DNA from: Faecalibacterium prausnitzii
Lineage (GTDB): Bacteria > Bacillota > Clostridia > Oscillospirales > Ruminococcaceae
Direction: 5' to 3'
Assembly: GCA_002313795.1 (NCBI GenBank)
Contig: DCCL01000165.1
Coordinates: 1 to 5,619 of the forward strand
Length of the DNA: 5,619 nt
Made by a program: the position numbers and the translations under genes. Position 1 is the stretch's first letter; every line of letters starts with the position of its first letter. The notes below the pieces were generated by a model that saw only the letters and a list, made by a program, of their open reading frames with translations, searched no databases and was not told the DNA's origin. Positions 5,075-5,619 of the stretch are shown here, piece by piece.

Positions 5075-5619
5075 ATGATCGATTTTGAACAATGGGAAGG
5101 CTTTGAGGGCCGTATCTGGAAAGAGGAAGTCAACGTCCGTGATTTCATCCAGAAAAACTACACCCCCTATGGGGGAAACGAATCTTTCCTCGCCGGCCCC
5201 ACCGAAGCCACCGATAAACTGTGGGGCGCCCTGCAGAAGCTGCAGAAAGCCGAGCGCGCCAAGGGCGGCGTGCTGGACATGGAGACGAAAGTCGTCAGCA
5301 GCCTGACGGCCTACGGCCCCGGCTATATCGACGAGAGCCTGAAAGACCTGGAGCAGATCGTCGGCATCCAGACCGACAAGCCCCTGAAGCGCGCCTTCAT
5401 GCCCTACGGCGGCATCAAGATGGCAGAGCAGGCCTGCACCACCTACGGCTACCAGCCCGACCCCGAGCTGCATAAGATCTTCACCGACTATACCCGCACC
5501 CACAATCAGGCTGTGTTCGACGCTTACACCCCCGAGATGAAGGCCGCACGCCACACCCACATCATCACCGGCCTGCCCGACACCTATGGCCGTGGCCGCA
5601 TCGTGGGCGACTACCGCCG
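5075..5619 (+). CDS. pflB: Pyruvate formate-lyase (formate C-acetyltransferase), N-terminal part
   Basis: The first 181 codons plus two bases of a gene that runs off the right edge; full-length enzymes have about 740-760 residues. It converts pyruvate and CoA to acetyl-CoA and formate in the cytoplasm during fermentation, using a glycyl radical installed by the PFL-activating enzyme. Seen: near-identity to the E. coli PflB N-terminus over NVRDFIQKNYTPYGGNESFL (21-40), KRAFMPYGGIKM (105-116), a KIFTDYTRTHNQAVFD block (134-149) and TGLPDTYGRGRIVGDYR (165-181). R175 in the GRGR motif aligns with the pyruvate-binding Arg of the E. coli enzyme. The active-site Cys pair and the C-terminal Gly-radical loop lie beyond the window. 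The start is set by AGGAGG 5 nt upstream, and the N-terminus is shorter than in E. coli. A pflA gene normally follows but cannot be checked here. Confidence 0.97.
   Translation, partial: MIDFEQWEGFEGRIWKEEVNVRDFIQKNYTPYGGNESFLAGPTEATDKLWGALQKLQKAERAKGGVLDMETKVVSSLTAYGPGYIDESLKDLEQIVGIQTDKPLKRAFMPYGGIKMAEQACTTYGYQPDPELHKIFTDYTRTHNQAVFDAYTPEMKAARHTHIITGLPDTYGRGRIVGDYR

Noticed and set aside
5035..5088. Short upstream reading frame overlapping the pflB start
   Set aside because: It has 17 codons with no ribosome binding site before 5035, and only a weak purine stretch before the internal ATG at 5056. Chance is the better explanation.
5033..5560. 175-codon minus-strand open frame opposite pflB
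   Set aside because: It is antisense to unmistakable PflB coding sequence and covers the pfl ribosome binding site.
1..5619. CRISPR arrays, insertion sequences, phage genes or defence systems
   Set aside because: No evenly spaced repeats, transposase, integrase or defence-type domains are visible; all coding sequence is accounted for by four ordinary genes.

Overview
The window reads as chromosomal DNA from a GC-rich, low-oxygen Firmicute. Codons mostly end in G or C. There is a pyruvate formate-lyase gene, Shine-Dalgarno sites are strong (GGAGG/AAGGAG), promoters are housekeeping sigma-A type, and one secreted protein belongs to the XXXLXXG heptad-repeat class common in Gram-positives. A Clostridia gut commensal such as Faecalibacterium or a relative in the Oscillospiraceae fits best. 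That placement is inference from sequence style and gene content, not from a search.

Layout. (1) 1-325, plus strand: the C-terminal end of a TrmA/RlmD-type 23S rRNA m5U methyltransferase. (2) 339-393: a long hairpin with a T-tract on either side, serving as terminator for both converging transcripts. (3) 4364 down to 397, minus strand: a two-gene operon of an MMPL/RND-type 12-TM membrane exporter (694 aa) and a secreted 625-aa protein with two arrays of XXXLXXG heptads. The two genes are 5 nt apart, and the second gene's ribosome binding site lies in the last codons of the first. A perfect-hexamer promoter (TTGACA-N16-TATAAT) sits 65 nt upstream of the exporter start. (4) 4365-5074: a 710-nt divergent intergenic region with no convincing protein gene but much signal. 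It holds the exporter promoter, a bidirectional terminator, a second strong minus-strand promoter with a palindrome just downstream, the pfl promoter with an extended -10, a roughly 200-nt pfl leader with several possible stem-loops, and a second copy of the palindrome just before the pfl ribosome binding site. (5) 5075 to the window end, plus strand: the first 181 codons of pyruvate formate-lyase (pflB).

How the parts work together. The exporter and heptad-repeat protein are almost certainly one functional unit: a proton-driven lipid or polymer transporter with an extracytoplasmic coiled-coil partner. The cargo is unknown and no regulator is encoded here. pflB belongs to mixed-acid fermentation (pyruvate + CoA to acetyl-CoA + formate). 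The main second-look item is a pair of near-identical palindromes (14 of 17 positions the same) at 4678-4695 and 5015-5031. One lies at the start of a short minus-strand transcript that appears to run about 230 nt into a terminator without encoding a protein. The other lies in the pfl leader. Together they suggest one regulator acting on pflB and on a possible small RNA.
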